In this document: positions 42,118 through 51,508 of the stretch, piece by piece | Layout of the letters: every line of letters begins with the position of its first letter | Position numbering within the stretch: position 1 is the stretch's first letter | Source of the DNA: Thalassomonas viridans | Lineage (GTDB): Bacteria > Pseudomonadota > Gammaproteobacteria > Enterobacterales > Alteromonadaceae | Assembly (NCBI RefSeq): GCF_000948985.2 | Contig: NZ_CP059733.1 | Span: 1,240,001-1,304,000, forward strand | Length of the DNA: 64,000 bases | Reading direction: 5' to 3' | The notes under the pieces: generated by a model | Database searches by the model: none | What the model saw: only the letters and a program-made list of their open reading frames with translations | Told to the model about the DNA's origin: nothing | Translations under genes and position numbers: made by a program

Positions 42118-42314
42118 CCCGGGCCGATTTCAGCCAAGCTGAGTAAACATCTCCCCCTTGAACCTGAGGTTGGGGGAGATGCACTAAACCCTCCTGATAA
42201 GAAAAGACTACGGCAGAAAATCCTTAACTCATTGCATTTTTTGAGCAAAACCAAGTATGCTAGTTGTGACAGGCTTGAGGCACTTGCCTTAAGGGAATAA
42301 AAGACTGGCGGCTT

Positions 42315-42926
42315 ATGACTCAAACTTCATTTTGGCAGGATAATCAGCAAACGGCGCAATATGCCGAGTTGTGCAATGCCCTCTATGAACGTGAATTAGC
42401 CGCCCTGGTCCGGGGGGAGTTTACCAGTGCCGTTGCCATCCAGCACAGGATAAAAAGCCTGCCTTATTATATCAAACGCACCGCCCACGCTATGCTGCAA
42501 AGCCAGTCTCCGCTGGATCTGGATACGGTTAACGGCAGCTGGTCCGCCAAACAAAGCGTGAAAATGCCATTGTCGGGACAGGAAGATGCGGCTATCTGGC
42601 AATGGTATAAGAGCAGTAAGCTCAGGCCCGGTCTGGTGGTGCCTGTGGCCCTGGCGGATCGTATTATTCTCGATTGCGTAGATCGACTCGATAAACAGGG
42701 ACAGGGTTTTCGTACCAATGTTTGCGGCTGGTTCAGGGAAGAAGCCAAACCTGAAATGCAAAATTTTCAGCTGCTAAAACCCAATAAAAAAGTCATGATG
42801 GCAGCCTGCTGCGGCCACAGCTGGCAAAATAATAAAAAAGCCCGGCCGGTGATCCCGACATTGCGGGAGCTGTTACTGTCATGCGCCATAAACTGGCAAA
42901 ACTTCAAACAATCCCTGTTTATTTAG
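42315..42926 (+). CDS. Hypothetical protein (203 aa)
   Basis: I do not recognise this family. It is soluble, with no signal peptide or membrane segment. The N-terminal part is helical (QYAELCNALYERELAALVRG), followed by PYYIKRTAHAML and a C-terminal region with MMAACCGHSWQNNKKARP. Cys-Cys-Gly-His could bind metal, but no full site is visible. No good ribosome-binding site lies before the ATG. The open frame and codon pattern resemble neighbouring genes, so it is probably real. It sits just before the ftsB block. Confidence 0.6.
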   Translation: MTQTSFWQDNQQTAQYAELCNALYERELAALVRGEFTSAVAIQHRIKSLPYYIKRTAHAMLQSQSPLDLDTVNGSWSAKQSVKMPLSGQEDAAIWQWYKSSKLRPGLVVPVALADRIILDCVDRLDKQGQGFRTNVCGWFREEAKPEMQNFQLLKPNKKVMMAACCGHSWQNNKKARPVIPTLRELLLSCAINWQNFKQSLFI

Positions 42927-43081
42927 CCCTTGTTTATTTGAGCCGGGTTCCGGTTATTTCACTTTCCGCCGCGATTAAATCGTCAATGTTATTTACAGCA
43001 GCAGGTACGCAATTATAATGGGGGCTTTATTTCTGTCGCTTTTTTGGGGCTTATTTTAGTTTTGCTTGGAACTGTTACGCT

Positions 43082-43381
43082 ATGCGGGTAATCACAGTTG
43101 TTTTATTGGCGTTTTTGCTGTTATTGCAATACCGGCTCTGGTTCGGCAAAAACAGTGTACCCGACTACCTGGCACTGGAAGAAGAAGTGGTCCGGCAAAA
43201 GCTCGACAATGAAAAGCTTAAACAAAGAAATAAACTCTTATATGCCGATACCGACGACCTCAAATCCGGGGTGGAAGCGATAGAAGAGCGTGCCCGTAAC
43301 GAACTGGGTATGATCAAAACCGGCGAAACCTTTTTCCGCATTATTCCCAAAGATAAAAATACCACGCAGGAAAGCCGTTAA
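43082..43381 (+). CDS. ftsB: Cell division protein FtsB
   Basis: 99 residues: a short cytosolic start, one membrane helix (VITVVLLAFLLLLQYRLWFG), then a periplasmic coiled coil (ALEEEVVRQKLDNEKLKQRN) and the conserved ERARNELGMIKTGETFFRII. It links FtsL and FtsQ in the divisome and helps activate FtsW-FtsI. Its stop overlaps the ispD start (TAATG), as in E. coli. Confidence 0.95.
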   Translation: MRVITVVLLAFLLLLQYRLWFGKNSVPDYLALEEEVVRQKLDNEKLKQRNKLLYADTDDLKSGVEAIEERARNELGMIKTGETFFRIIPKDKNTTQESR

Positions 43382-44100
43382 TGACGTTAAATAAAAATGC
43401 CGCAAGTGGTGCTTTGGTGGCAATAGTACCGGCTGCCGGGGTGGGAAAACGTATGTTATCGGCATGCCCGAAACAATACCTGCACCTTGACGGCCAGACC
43501 ATTCTGGAACACACAGTTCACCGTTTGTTATCGGTGGCAGATATTCAGCAGGTGATTATCGCCATCAGTGAGGAAGACGGCTATTTTGCTGATACCGGTT
43601 TACAGCAGCATCCGCAGGTCACCACGGTTTACGGCGGCAAAGAGCGGGTGGATTCTGTGCTGGCGGGATTAAAGGCGGTAGACGGTTCCCGTTATCCCTG
43701 GGTATTGGTACACGATGCCGCCCGGCCCTGTGTGCCGGAACAAGACATTAACGCCCTGATCAGCCGCTGCCGGGAAACCGGAGACGGCGGTTTGCTGGCT
43801 TATCCCGTCAGGGATACCATGAAGCGCGGCGATGCTGCGGACCAGGTGCTTGAAACCGTGGAGCGCGAAGCCTTATGGCATGCCCTGACGCCGCAAATGT
43901 ATCCGGTTGGTGAGCTGCAGGCGGCGATAGAACAAGCCCTGGCCGACAATATGCCAATCACCGACGAGTCCTCGGCGATGGAGCATGCCGGGCACACCAG
44001 TGTACTGGTGCAGGGCAGCAGTGAGAATTTGAAGATTACCCGTCCCGATGACCTGGCGATGGCGGAGTTTATTCTTATCAGGCAGCAGAAAAACGGTTAG
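43381..44100 (+). CDS. ispD: 2-C-methyl-D-erythritol 4-phosphate cytidylyltransferase
   Basis: 239 residues. The nucleotide-binding start IVPAAGVGKRMLSACPKQYL and the segments VHDAARPCV and TDESSAMEHAG are IspD signatures. It attaches CMP to methylerythritol phosphate in the non-mevalonate isoprenoid route. It is coupled to ftsB and followed by ispF. Confidence 0.96.
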   Translation: MTLNKNAASGALVAIVPAAGVGKRMLSACPKQYLHLDGQTILEHTVHRLLSVADIQQVIIAISEEDGYFADTGLQQHPQVTTVYGGKERVDSVLAGLKAVDGSRYPWVLVHDAARPCVPEQDINALISRCRETGDGGLLAYPVRDTMKRGDAADQVLETVEREALWHALTPQMYPVGELQAAIEQALADNMPITDESSAMEHAGHTSVLVQGSSENLKITRPDDLAMAEFILIRQQKNG

Positions 44101-44106
44101 AGCAAA

Positions 44107-44142
44107 CCGGTAAAACTAAGCCGGTAAAACTAAGCCGGTAAA
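44107..44142. repeat. 14-bp tandem repeat between ispD and ispF
   Basis: CCGGTAAAACTAAG occurs at 44107-44120 and 44121-44134, with a partial third copy CCGGTAAA. It looks like a small slippage-derived repeat without other signals. Confidence 0.8.
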
Positions 44143-44186
44143 CAGACGGCAACGAAGAGTAAGATTGTACAAGAGCAGGAAAAGAT

Positions 44187-44660
44187 ATGCGCATAGGTCA
44201 TGGTTATGACGTACATAAATTTGGCGGTAAAGGGCCTTTGGTGCTCGCCGGGGTAGAAGTAGAGTACGAACAGGGTTTTATTGCCCACTCGGACGGCGAT
44301 GTTGCCATTCACGCTTTGTGTGATGCTATTTTAGGCGCCCTGGCCCTGGGGGATATAGGCAACCATTTTCCCGATACCGAGGCGCAATACGAAAATATTT
44401 CCAGCCGCATCTTATTGCGTCATGTAGTGGGCCTGATGACAGAAAAGGGTTATCAAATCGGCAATGCCGATATTACTATCGTCGCGCAGGCCCCTAAGAT
44501 GTCGCCGCATTTACTGGCTATGCGCCAATGCCTAGCGCAGGATTTAAACTGCGATATCGACCAGGTGAATGTTAAGGCCACCACCACGGAAAAGTTAGGC
44601 TTTGCCGGGCGCAAGGAAGGCATAGAGGTACACGCGGTAACCTTGCTGGAAAAAAGCTGA
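44187..44660 (+). CDS. ispF: 2-C-methyl-D-erythritol 2,4-cyclodiphosphate synthase
   Basis: 157 residues. The start [14 protein letters not shown] carries zinc-binding Asp and His, and [19 protein letters not shown] and the late [14 protein letters not shown] complete the family set. It cyclises the CDP-methylerythritol phosphate product downstream of IspD. It forms a trimer in other bacteria. Confidence 0.97.
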   Translation: MRIGHGYDVHKFGGKGPLVLAGVEVEYEQGFIAHSDGDVAIHALCDAILGALALGDIGNHFPDTEAQYENISSRILLRHVVGLMTEKGYQIGNADITIVAQAPKMSPHLLAMRQCLAQDLNCDIDQVNVKATTTEKLGFAGRKEGIEVHAVTLLEKS

Positions 44661-44773
44661 TGCCGTAAGGCATGTTTATTCATTTTTACATATAAAATTT
44701 GCTGGTGTTTTTTCTTTTGATGAAACAGGGACAATACCAGCCAAACAAAAAGATATAAGGCAACTGAGCAATA

Positions 44774-45865
44774 ATGACAACCGATTTCGTTTCCCCACTC
44801 GCTTATTTCCACGGCAAACCCGAATCCAGCGGCGAGCTTAGAAGCCAGATGAGCGACTTTAAAGTATTCGAACAGTTGCCTTTTGCCCCCTGCGGCGAAG
44901 GGGAGCACCTTTTAATCCATATCCGTAAAACCGGCGCCAATACCGTCTATGTTGCCCGGCAGCTGGCGAAATATTTCAAAGTCAAAGAAGCCCTGGTGTC
45001 CTATGCCGGGTTAAAAGACAGGTTTGCGGTAACCGAGCAGTGGTTCGGTGTGCATGTACCGGGCAAACAGGTTTATGACTTAAGCGATCTGACTATCGAC
45101 GGCGTCGAAGTGCTTGCTTATGCCCGTCACAATAAAAAACTGAAAACCGGGGCGTTAACGGGCAATCGTTTTGAAATTACTTTGCGTAACGTCACCCATA
45201 TCGATGCGCTAAAACAAAGATGGCAGCAAATTGTCGAACATGGCGTGCCTAATTATTTTGGCGAGCAGCGCTTTGGCATTGAAGGCGGTAATATTGACAA
45301 GGCCCGTGAGCTATTTGCCGGTACTAAAGTCAAAGACAAGAAAAAACGCGGTATCTATTTATCGGCGGCGCGCTCTTATCTGTTTAATCACGTGGTGAGC
45401 CAGAGGATCCAAAATAATACTTTTGATGTGCTTGCCCCGGGTGATGTTTGTATGCTGGCAGGCTCGCAATCCGTGTTTTTAGCCGAAGAAATCGACGAGA
45501 CATTAAAAGGCCGCTTAACAGAAAAAGACATTGATATAACTGCGCCCATGTGGGGAGCCGGTGAGCTAAAAACTACCGGAGAAGTCATGGCCTTTGAGCA
45601 GGAAATGATGGCGCAGCATCAGGACCTCTGTCAGGGGCTGCCCAAGTTTGGCCTGAAGCAGGAAAGGCGGCGCATTCGCCTCAATGTTGCCGGCACCAGT
45701 ATCAGCACAGACCAGGACAGTGTTACCTTAACTTTCTCCCTGCCGGCGGGCAGTTATGCCACCACCATATTGAGAGAGTTAATTGATTATACGGATCTGA
45801 CCGAGCGGGCTGTTGCACAGGGGAGCGGACAACAGGCGCCCGAGAACAAAGCTGTCGCCGGTTAA
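44774..45865 (+). CDS. truD: tRNA pseudouridine-13 synthase TruD
   Basis: 363 residues. The catalytic Asp lies in [17 protein letters not shown], and [14 protein letters not shown] is the other family hallmark. An inserted TRUD domain follows. It isomerises U13 in tRNA-Glu. The C-terminal tail after [11 protein letters not shown] is Gln/Ala-rich and probably disordered. Confidence 0.96.
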   Translation: MTTDFVSPLAYFHGKPESSGELRSQMSDFKVFEQLPFAPCGEGEHLLIHIRKTGANTVYVARQLAKYFKVKEALVSYAGLKDRFAVTEQWFGVHVPGKQVYDLSDLTIDGVEVLAYARHNKKLKTGALTGNRFEITLRNVTHIDALKQRWQQIVEHGVPNYFGEQRFGIEGGNIDKARELFAGTKVKDKKKRGIYLSAARSYLFNHVVSQRIQNNTFDVLAPGDVCMLAGSQSVFLAEEIDETLKGRLTEKDIDITAPMWGAGELKTTGEVMAFEQEMMAQHQDLCQGLPKFGLKQERRRIRLNVAGTSISTDQDSVTLTFSLPAGSYATTILRELIDYTDLTERAVAQGSGQQAPENKAVAG

Positions 45866-45896
45866 CAGTAAAGCGGTATATAAAATGGATAACAAG

Positions 45897-46649
45897 ATGA
45901 ATATTTTATTAAGCAATGATGATGGTGTACATGCCCCGGGGATCAAGGTATTGCATCAGGAGCTGGTGAAATTTGCCGATGTCACGGTTATTGCCCCCGA
46001 CAGGAATTGCAGCGGCGCCAGTAACTCCCTGACCCTGTTAAACCCTTTGCGGGCGCAACCCCTGGATAACGGTTTTATCTCGGTTAACGGCACCCCGACC
46101 GATTCGGTGCATCTTGGTATCAGCCAGCTGATGGAGCCCTTGCCGGATCTTGTGGTGGCAGGGATCAACAACGGCGCCAATTTAGGGGACGACGTGCTTT
46201 ATTCCGGTACCGTAGCCGCCGCCACCGAAGGTCGCCATATGGGCATGCCGGCCATTGCCGTATCTTTGGTGGGTAAACATGAGCAGCATTACCAGACGGC
46301 GGCTATCGTGGCTGCCCAGCTGATCAAGCGCTTAAAGCAACATCCTTTGCCGGCGGATCAAATCATTAATTTAAATGTGCCGGACGTGGCCATTGAAGAT
46401 TTAAAAGGTATCAAGGTGACCCGCCTGGGCAACCGCCATAAAGCGGAAACCATGAAGAAAACGCAGGACCCCTGGCGGCGTGATATCTTCTGGTACGGCT
46501 CCTTGGGCCAGGAGCAGGATGCCGGTGAAGGCACGGATTTCCATGCCGTCGCCAATGGTTATGCCTCGGTTACCCCGCTAACGGTTGATATGACCGCTTA
46601 TAAGAGCATGGAGCAGATGACCGAGTGGATGAGTGAATTGACGATATGA
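45897..46649 (+). CDS. surE: 5'/3'-nucleotidase SurE
   Basis: About 250 residues starting [16 protein letters not shown], which aligns with the E. coli start; ATG at 45885 is an alternative. The metal site NDDG and the segments [13 protein letters not shown] and [19 protein letters not shown] are canonical. It removes phosphate from nucleoside monophosphates and is linked to stationary-phase survival. Its stop overlaps the pcm start. Confidence 0.95.
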   Translation: MNILLSNDDGVHAPGIKVLHQELVKFADVTVIAPDRNCSGASNSLTLLNPLRAQPLDNGFISVNGTPTDSVHLGISQLMEPLPDLVVAGINNGANLGDDVLYSGTVAAATEGRHMGMPAIAVSLVGKHEQHYQTAAIVAAQLIKRLKQHPLPADQIINLNVPDVAIEDLKGIKVTRLGNRHKAETMKKTQDPWRRDIFWYGSLGQEQDAGEGTDFHAVANGYASVTPLTVDMTAYKSMEQMTEWMSELTI

Positions 46650-47314
46650 CTTTCAAGAGCAGAGTGAATAGCAATATCGGCGGTAAGTCGGGGCGCAGCG
46701 GCGAAATCCTGGCGCAAAAACTATTTGCCGAAGGCATACAGAACCAGCAGGTATTACAGGCCATTGCCCGTACCCCGCGCCATATTTTTGTGCCGGAAAT
46801 CCTGGCCCACAAGGCCTACGACAATACCGCGCTGCCGATAGGCCAGGGACAAACCATTTCCCAACCTTACATAGTGGCAAAAATGTCTGAACTCTTGCTG
46901 GCGGACGGCAACCCCGGCAGCATTTTGGAAATCGGTACCGGTTCCGGCTACCAGACCTCGATACTGGCGCAACTTACCAACCGGGTTTTTTCGGTGGAGC
47001 GTATCAAGTCATTGCAGTGGCAGGCAAAAAGAAGATTGCAGGCCATGGATTTGCACAATGTCTCCATGAAGCACGGTGACGGCTGGCAGGGCTGGGCCAG
47101 TAAAGCGCCGTTTGAAGCCATTATTGTTACCGCTGCCCCCAACCAGGTGCCGCAGGCGTTGCTGGAACAGCTCAGCGACAACGGCCGCCTGGTGATCCCC
47201 GTGGGAGAGCAACAACAAGTATTAAAAATTATCACCCGTAAGGGCGATCAGTTTCACGAACAACAGGTAGAGGCGGTGCGTTTTGTTCCCCTGGTACCGG
47301 GAACCCTATTATGA
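46646..47314 (+). CDS. pcm: Protein-L-isoaspartate O-methyltransferase
   Basis: 222 residues. The SAM-binding motif [17 protein letters not shown] and the preceding [15 protein letters not shown] match Pcm. It methylates isoaspartyl residues in aged proteins so they can return to aspartate. Four-base overlaps at both ends (surE and the DedA-like gene) suggest coupled translation. Confidence 0.96.
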   Translation: MTFKSRVNSNIGGKSGRSGEILAQKLFAEGIQNQQVLQAIARTPRHIFVPEILAHKAYDNTALPIGQGQTISQPYIVAKMSELLLADGNPGSILEIGTGSGYQTSILAQLTNRVFSVERIKSLQWQAKRRLQAMDLHNVSMKHGDGWQGWASKAPFEAIIVTAAPNQVPQALLEQLSDNGRLVIPVGEQQQVLKIITRKGDQFHEQQVEAVRFVPLVPGTLL

Positions 47315-47889
47315 GAATTTTTTCCGCCCTATACGAATGGACCATGCGTTGGGCCGAGCACAAGCTGGCGCCTAAAGCCCTGGCGGTATTAACCTTTGCC
47401 GAGTCGGTGTTTTTTCCCATTCCTCCGGATGTGCTGCTGGCGCCTATGGTGCTGGCGAAACCGAAAAGAGCCTGGTCGCTGGCGGCCCTGACTACGGTGT
47501 CATCGGTTATCGGCGGCATCGTCGGTTATGTGCTGGGGTATTTGATGTTTGAACCCTGGATTCAGCCGGTGATCACTGAGTTTGGCTATCAGGCCCGTTT
47601 TGACGAAGTGACCGACTGGTTCACCCGCTGGGGCTTCTGGGTGGTATTTCTGGCCGGTTTTACCCCTATCCCTTACAAGTTGTTCACCGTCAGCGCCGGC
47701 TTCCTGCAAATGGCGTTTTTGCCGTTTCTGTTTGCCTCGGCGGTAGGGCGTGGCATGCGCTTTTTCCTGGTGGCAGGCCTTATTCAGTGGGGCGGTGAAA
47801 AAATGGAGCAGCAGTTAAGAAAATGGGTGGATGCTTTGGGCTGGGGCGTGGTGGCGCTGGCGCTGATCGTTTATTTAGCTACCCGTTGA
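47311..47889 (+). CDS. yqaA: YqaA-type DedA/VTT membrane protein
   Basis: 192 residues with four or five hydrophobic segments. The DedA/SNARE-associated core is seen in [19 protein letters not shown] and [19 protein letters not shown], including the re-entrant loop Pro and Gly residues. YqaA proteins are short members of the superfamily, whose members include lipid flippases or scramblases. This gene lies between pcm and nlpD in many Alteromonadales, here in overlap with pcm. Confidence 0.88.
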   Translation: MRIFSALYEWTMRWAEHKLAPKALAVLTFAESVFFPIPPDVLLAPMVLAKPKRAWSLAALTTVSSVIGGIVGYVLGYLMFEPWIQPVITEFGYQARFDEVTDWFTRWGFWVVFLAGFTPIPYKLFTVSAGFLQMAFLPFLFASAVGRGMRFFLVAGLIQWGGEKMEQQLRKWVDALGWGVVALALIVYLATR

Positions 47890-47996
47890 TACCCGCTGAC
47901 ATTTTTCGCTACAGATTTAATCTTGATAAGCCGTTTTAACGGCGTTATCTTTGTGGATAATTTAAGCATTTTTTCTCGGTGAATAATTGCAATAAG

Positions 47997-48863
47997 ATGA
48001 CTGATATTATTAAGGAAATATTAAGTTTTAACCGTGGCAGTGCCGCGGTTTTATTTTGTTGTTTGCTCTTGTCTGCCTGTAGTACTCGGCAAACCCCGGC
48101 GCCAGTGGTGAATGTTCACGGCAGCGTGCCGTTAAAACAAAAGGTAAAGAACAGTATTACCGCCACCGAATATACGGTGAAAAAAGGTGAAACTTTATAT
48201 TCCATTGCCTGGCGTGCCAATCTCGATGTCAGAAAACTCGCACAAATAAATAAGATAAATGCCCCTTACCGGATCTTTCCCGGTCAAAAATTAATTTTGA
48301 CGCCAAAAGTGGCGAAGGCGAGTAAAAATGCAGTCTCCGCTAAAAAATCGACTAAAAACTCTGGTAAGACCATTGCTAAAGTAGTGAAGAAACCAGTTGC
48401 ACCGATTAAAAAGCAAGCGTATGGTAAGAGTGCAAGCGAACAAAAATTAAGCAAAAAATCACCTTCTCCCCGGGACAACTATTCACAGAAAATTCGTGAA
48501 TGGCAGTGGCCGGCGGCGGGAGAGATTATTGCGAAGTTTTCCACTGCACCCCAAGGTAATAAAGGGATAGATATTGCCGGTCGTCGGGGTAACGCGGTAA
48601 AAGCTGCTGCTGCGGGTAAAGTCGTATATGCGGGAAACGCGTTAAGGGGATACGGAAATTTAGTCATAGTTAAGCATAACGATGATTATCTAAGTGCCTA
48701 CGCCCACAATGACCAGATTAAAGTGAAAGAACAGCAATTTGTTAAAGCCGGTGAAGTTATCGCCAACATGGGAGACACCGAATCCGAAAGAGTCATGCTT
48801 CATTTTGAAGTTCGCTTTCGGGGTAAATCGGTGAATCCACTGAAGTACTTACCAAAAAAATAA
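47997..48863 (+). CDS. nlpD: NlpD, LysM and degenerate LytM lipoprotein
   Basis: About 288 residues. The lipobox LLLSACS predicts a lipid-anchored outer-membrane protein. A LysM domain (YTVKKGETLYSIAWRANLDV) binds peptidoglycan, a Lys/Ser-rich linker follows, and the C-terminal LytM domain lacks catalytic zinc ligands: NKGIDIAG replaces HxGxD, and LHFEVR keeps only one His. It should therefore activate the amidase AmiC rather than cut. GTG at 47979 is an alternative start. rpoS promoters usually lie within this gene. Confidence 0.93.
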   Translation: MTDIIKEILSFNRGSAAVLFCCLLLSACSTRQTPAPVVNVHGSVPLKQKVKNSITATEYTVKKGETLYSIAWRANLDVRKLAQINKINAPYRIFPGQKLILTPKVAKASKNAVSAKKSTKNSGKTIAKVVKKPVAPIKKQAYGKSASEQKLSKKSPSPRDNYSQKIREWQWPAAGEIIAKFSTAPQGNKGIDIAGRRGNAVKAAAAGKVVYAGNALRGYGNLVIVKHNDDYLSAYAHNDQIKVKEQQFVKAGEVIANMGDTESERVMLHFEVRFRGKSVNPLKYLPKK

Positions 48864-48946
48864 TAATATCTATAAACGGATTATTGGAGCCAACGTGAAT
48901 ATTTAATCAGTATTTTTAAGCTTTGCTAAATTATGGGAGATATAGC

Positions 48947-49873
48947 ATGGGCAAACAAAAAGAACTAAATGAAGTTGTTATTGATGATAAGAACTGCGAC
49001 CAGGAGGTCTCATTAAAGGCTCAGGATGAGGTTTCTGCGAACTTGGATGCAACCCAGTTGTATTTGAGTGAAATTGGTTTTTCCCCGTTATTAACTGCCG
49101 AAGAAGAGGTCTATTTTTCCCGGCTGGCGCTTAAAGGGGATGAAGCATCGCGCAAACGCATGATCGAAAGCAATCTGAGGTTAGTGGTTAAAATAGCCCG
49201 GCGCTATAATAACCGGGGTTTGCCTCTGTTGGATTTAGTTGAAGAAGGAAATTTAGGACTGATCCGCGCTGTAGAAAAATTTGATCCCGAACGGGGTTTC
49301 CGCTTTTCCACCTACGCCACCTGGTGGATACGACAAACAATTGAACGGGCGATCATGAACCAGACCCGTACCATACGTTTACCTATCCATGTCGTTAAAG
49401 AACTCAATATCTATTTACGCGCCGCCAGAGAGCTGGTGCAAAAGCTCGATCACGAACCCACAGCCGAAGAAATCGCCATCGCCCTGGATAAGCCGGTGGC
49501 AGATGTCAGTAAAATGCTCAGGTTGAACGAACGTATCACTTCAGTCGACTCTCCCTTTAGCGGCGATACCGAAAAAGCCCTGCTTGATGTGATCCCAGAT
49601 GAAAAAAGCGGCGGTCCGGAAGGTGAGCTGCAGTCGGAAGATATGAACAACAATATCATCCACTGGCTTAACGAGCTTAACTCCAAGCAGCGGGAAGTGC
49701 TGGCACGGCGTTTTGGCCTGATGGGCTATGAAGCAGCGACGCTTGAAGATGTTGGTGTAGAAATCGGGCTTACCCGCGAACGGGTACGGCAAATTCAGGT
49801 GGAAGCGCTGAAACGGTTACGGGATATCTTAAGCCAGCAGAACCTTTCTATAGAAGCTATTTTCCAAAACTAG
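48947..49873 (+). CDS. rpoS: Stationary-phase sigma factor RpoS
   Basis: 308 residues from [11 protein letters not shown], with GGGAGAT eight bases upstream; an upstream in-frame start is less likely. Regions 1.2-2 ([40 protein letters not shown]), 3 and 4 ([38 protein letters not shown]) are complete. It directs general stress and stationary-phase transcription. It follows nlpD, as in E. coli. Confidence 0.97.
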   Translation: MGKQKELNEVVIDDKNCDQEVSLKAQDEVSANLDATQLYLSEIGFSPLLTAEEEVYFSRLALKGDEASRKRMIESNLRLVVKIARRYNNRGLPLLDLVEEGNLGLIRAVEKFDPERGFRFSTYATWWIRQTIERAIMNQTRTIRLPIHVVKELNIYLRAARELVQKLDHEPTAEEIAIALDKPVADVSKMLRLNERITSVDSPFSGDTEKALLDVIPDEKSGGPEGELQSEDMNNNIIHWLNELNSKQREVLARRFGLMGYEAATLEDVGVEIGLTRERVRQIQVEALKRLRDILSQQNLSIEAIFQN

Positions 49874-49914
49874 CAATAAACACAACTAGTATCATGAAAC
49901 AGTGAAGTATTTTG

Positions 49915-49946
49915 GCCTTATCGCCGTTGGCGGTAAGGCTTTTTTA
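49915..49946 (+). terminator. rpoS terminator
   Basis: GCCTTATCGCC and GGCGGTAAGGC (one G-T pair), overlapping only slightly in the loop, then TTTTTTATT. Confidence 0.85.
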
Positions 49947-49967
49947 TTGCTTGTGCTCAATTAAGTT

Positions 49968-50465
49968 TTATAAAAAATCTTCGATAAACCAAGCCGAAAA
50001 AGCATGTCGGCCTGCTACATTGGATTTTTTGTAGATTGACGATGCCTGCTGGCGAACCGTTTTTTCAGCTGTTTTTCTTAAATATGCGATTTCATTCAAA
50101 CTAAATCCTTTCAATAAAAGCAGGCCGACTTCCTGCTCGCTTTTGGTTAAATTCCACAACGTAAACTGATTTGAGATAACCTCTGAAAACTGTTGTTTTA
50201 TTGCCAGAATCTCTTCCGATTGCTGCGTGGATTTAATGGATTCCAGTTCATGCTTTAAAGCGCGCATATCCTGTCTGCTTCTTCTGAGCTTGCCTGCGAT
50301 CCAGATAAATACACTTGCGGCAAACAGCATAATGGCTGCTTCCTGGAGCAGGTGGGCCAGATTTACTCCTTCTGAGAAGTCGGCTAACAAATCTGCGCCG
50401 CTGGCAAGGATTACCAATAAAAGAAAGGTTAAAATGAAATGTTCCTGGGAAAACCTGTTTTGCAT
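49968..50465 (-). CDS. Membrane-anchored LuxR-type transcription regulator
   Basis: 165 residues. Two N-terminal hydrophobic segments (HFILTFLLLVILASGADLLA and LLQEAAIMLFAASVFIWIAG) are followed by a coiled coil and a C-terminal LuxR/GerE helix-turn-helix (NLTKSEQEVGLLLLKGFSLN, EIAYLRKTAEKTVRQQASSI, YKKSNV). No receiver or ligand-binding domain is present, so signal input likely goes through the membrane part. It is divergent from the cytochrome b561-like gene, with two palindromes in the shared promoter; it probably controls that gene and itself. Confidence 0.85.
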   Translation of the reverse strand: MQNRFSQEHFILTFLLLVILASGADLLADFSEGVNLAHLLQEAAIMLFAASVFIWIAGKLRRSRQDMRALKHELESIKSTQQSEEILAIKQQFSEVISNQFTLWNLTKSEQEVGLLLLKGFSLNEIAYLRKTAEKTVRQQASSIYKKSNVAGRHAFSAWFIEDFL

Positions 50466-50484
50466 ATCTCGTTACCTTAAAAGC

Positions 50485-50504
50485 CATAAGACATATGTCT
50501 TATG
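50485..50504. promoter_or_regulatory. 20-bp palindromic operator candidate
   Basis: CATAAGACATATGTCTTATG is a perfect palindrome, 20 bases upstream of the LuxR-type gene. Its core GACATATGTC recurs nearly unchanged 28 bases away. Confidence 0.6.
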
Positions 50505-50516
50505 CGCCTTACATTG

Positions 50517-50528
50517 GGACATTTGTCC
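50517..50528. promoter_or_regulatory. Second, related palindrome
   Basis: GGACATTTGTCC contains GACATTTGTC, one base off the first core. The centre-to-centre distance is about 28 bases. It lies between the divergent LuxR-type and cytochrome genes. Confidence 0.55.
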
Positions 50529-50590
50529 GATGAAGTTAGCATGAAATAAGTCAATACTCGGGCCAAAGCTCGTTTATTAGAGGTTCCAAA

Positions 50591-51304
50591 ATGGAAAAAC
50601 AAGTTTATGTATGGGACAAATTTGTCAGGCTGTTTCATTGGCTGTTGCTGATTTTATTTTGTATCAGTTATCTGACCGGGGAACAAGAACATTGGCTACA
50701 TACCTACTCCGGCTACGGCATTTTTACCCTGGTATGTTTGCGCATAATCTGGGGAGTAGTCGGCAGCCAATATGCCCGTTTCGGTAATTTTGTACGCTCT
50801 CCCAAGGCGGTGACAACTTATCTGAAGAGCATATTTTCAGGTACACCGAAACGGTATCTGGGGCATAACCCTGCGGGTGGAGCCATGATCATAATGCTTT
50901 TATTTTGTTTGTTATTGACGACACTAAGCGGGATGAAGCTTTATGCCATTGAAGAAGGCAAAGGGCCTTTTGCCTTTGCAAGCCAAAGCGCAGTTGCGGC
51001 TGAAATTCACTCTGGCAGCGACGATGATGATTTTGCCAGTGGGTATGATGAAATGAAGGAGTATGATGAGATAAGGGAGCATGATGAAATAAGGGAGCAT
51101 GATGAAATAAGGGAGCATGATGAAATAAGGGAGCATGATGAAGAAGAGAGCGAAGAGGAGGAGTTCTGGGAAGAAGTGCATGAAACCGCTGTGAATCTTA
51201 TGCTCCTACTGATAGTGCTGCATGTTTTAGGGGTCTTGATCGCCAGCCGGCAACACAGGGATAAGCTCATTAAAGCCATGTTTACGGGGTATAAAAAAGG
51301 CTAG
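50591..51304 (+). CDS. Cytochrome b561-like membrane protein with acidic/His repeat loop
   Basis: 237 residues, four membrane segments of the bacterial cytochrome b561/hydrogenase-cytochrome-b family. Candidate heme ligands are His17 in RLFHWLLL, the His in WLHTYSGYGIFTL, and His in the last helix (VLHVLGVLIAS). Between helices three and four is an unusual acidic loop with repeated EHDEIR units, then an Asp/Glu run (EEESEEEEFWEEVHE). It should pass electrons in the inner membrane; no partner cytochrome c or dehydrogenase gene is adjacent. AGAGG precedes the ATG. It is likely controlled by the divergent LuxR-type protein. Confidence 0.85.
   Translation: MEKQVYVWDKFVRLFHWLLLILFCISYLTGEQEHWLHTYSGYGIFTLVCLRIIWGVVGSQYARFGNFVRSPKAVTTYLKSIFSGTPKRYLGHNPAGGAMIIMLLFCLLLTTLSGMKLYAIEEGKGPFAFASQSAVAAEIHSGSDDDDFASGYDEMKEYDEIREHDEIREHDEIREHDEIREHDEEESEEEEFWEEVHETAVNLMLLLIVLHVLGVLIASRQHRDKLIKAMFTGYKKG
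51059..51148 (+). repeat. 18-bp in-frame coding tandem repeat
   Basis: Five units of 18 bases starting at 51059, 51077, 51095, 51113 and 51131. The central three read GAGCATGATGAAATAAGG identically, encoding EHDEIR. A degenerate unit (GYDEMK) precedes. Identical DNA rather than only identical protein points to recent slippage. Confidence 0.92.
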
Positions 51305-51445
51305 CCTTTTAATGCAAACAGGCTGCCGTTTCGCGATAGCCAGGAATGTCTTGATGTCTGTCCCGAGCGGCAGCTAACCGGGCGTGATGAATTTGAATGG
51401 CATATAGCCGTTAGGACCCTGCCAGCGAATAATCCGGGGCTTAAA

Positions 51446-51487
51446 GCCGGGAGGGTTACTGGCATTGCCGGTAGTAACCTTCCCGGC
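51446..51487. other. Strong hairpin in the gap after the cytochrome gene
   Basis: GCCGGGAGGGTTACT and AGTAACCTTCCCGGC form a 15-bp stem with one G-T pair and a 12-base loop. Only a weak T run follows, so it is not a clean terminator, although it could end the two convergent genes. A second inverted pair GCTGCCG / CGGCAGC lies at 51332 and 51368. The gap 51305-51508 has no credible gene. Confidence 0.6.
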
Positions 51488-51508
51488 GGGTTTCCTCCTT
51501 AGTGAAAT

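Noticed and set aside
51305..51508. Cobalamin, c-di-GMP or other riboswitch
   Set aside because: The conserved boxes of those classes could not be recognised, and the segment lies at gene ends rather than in a leader.
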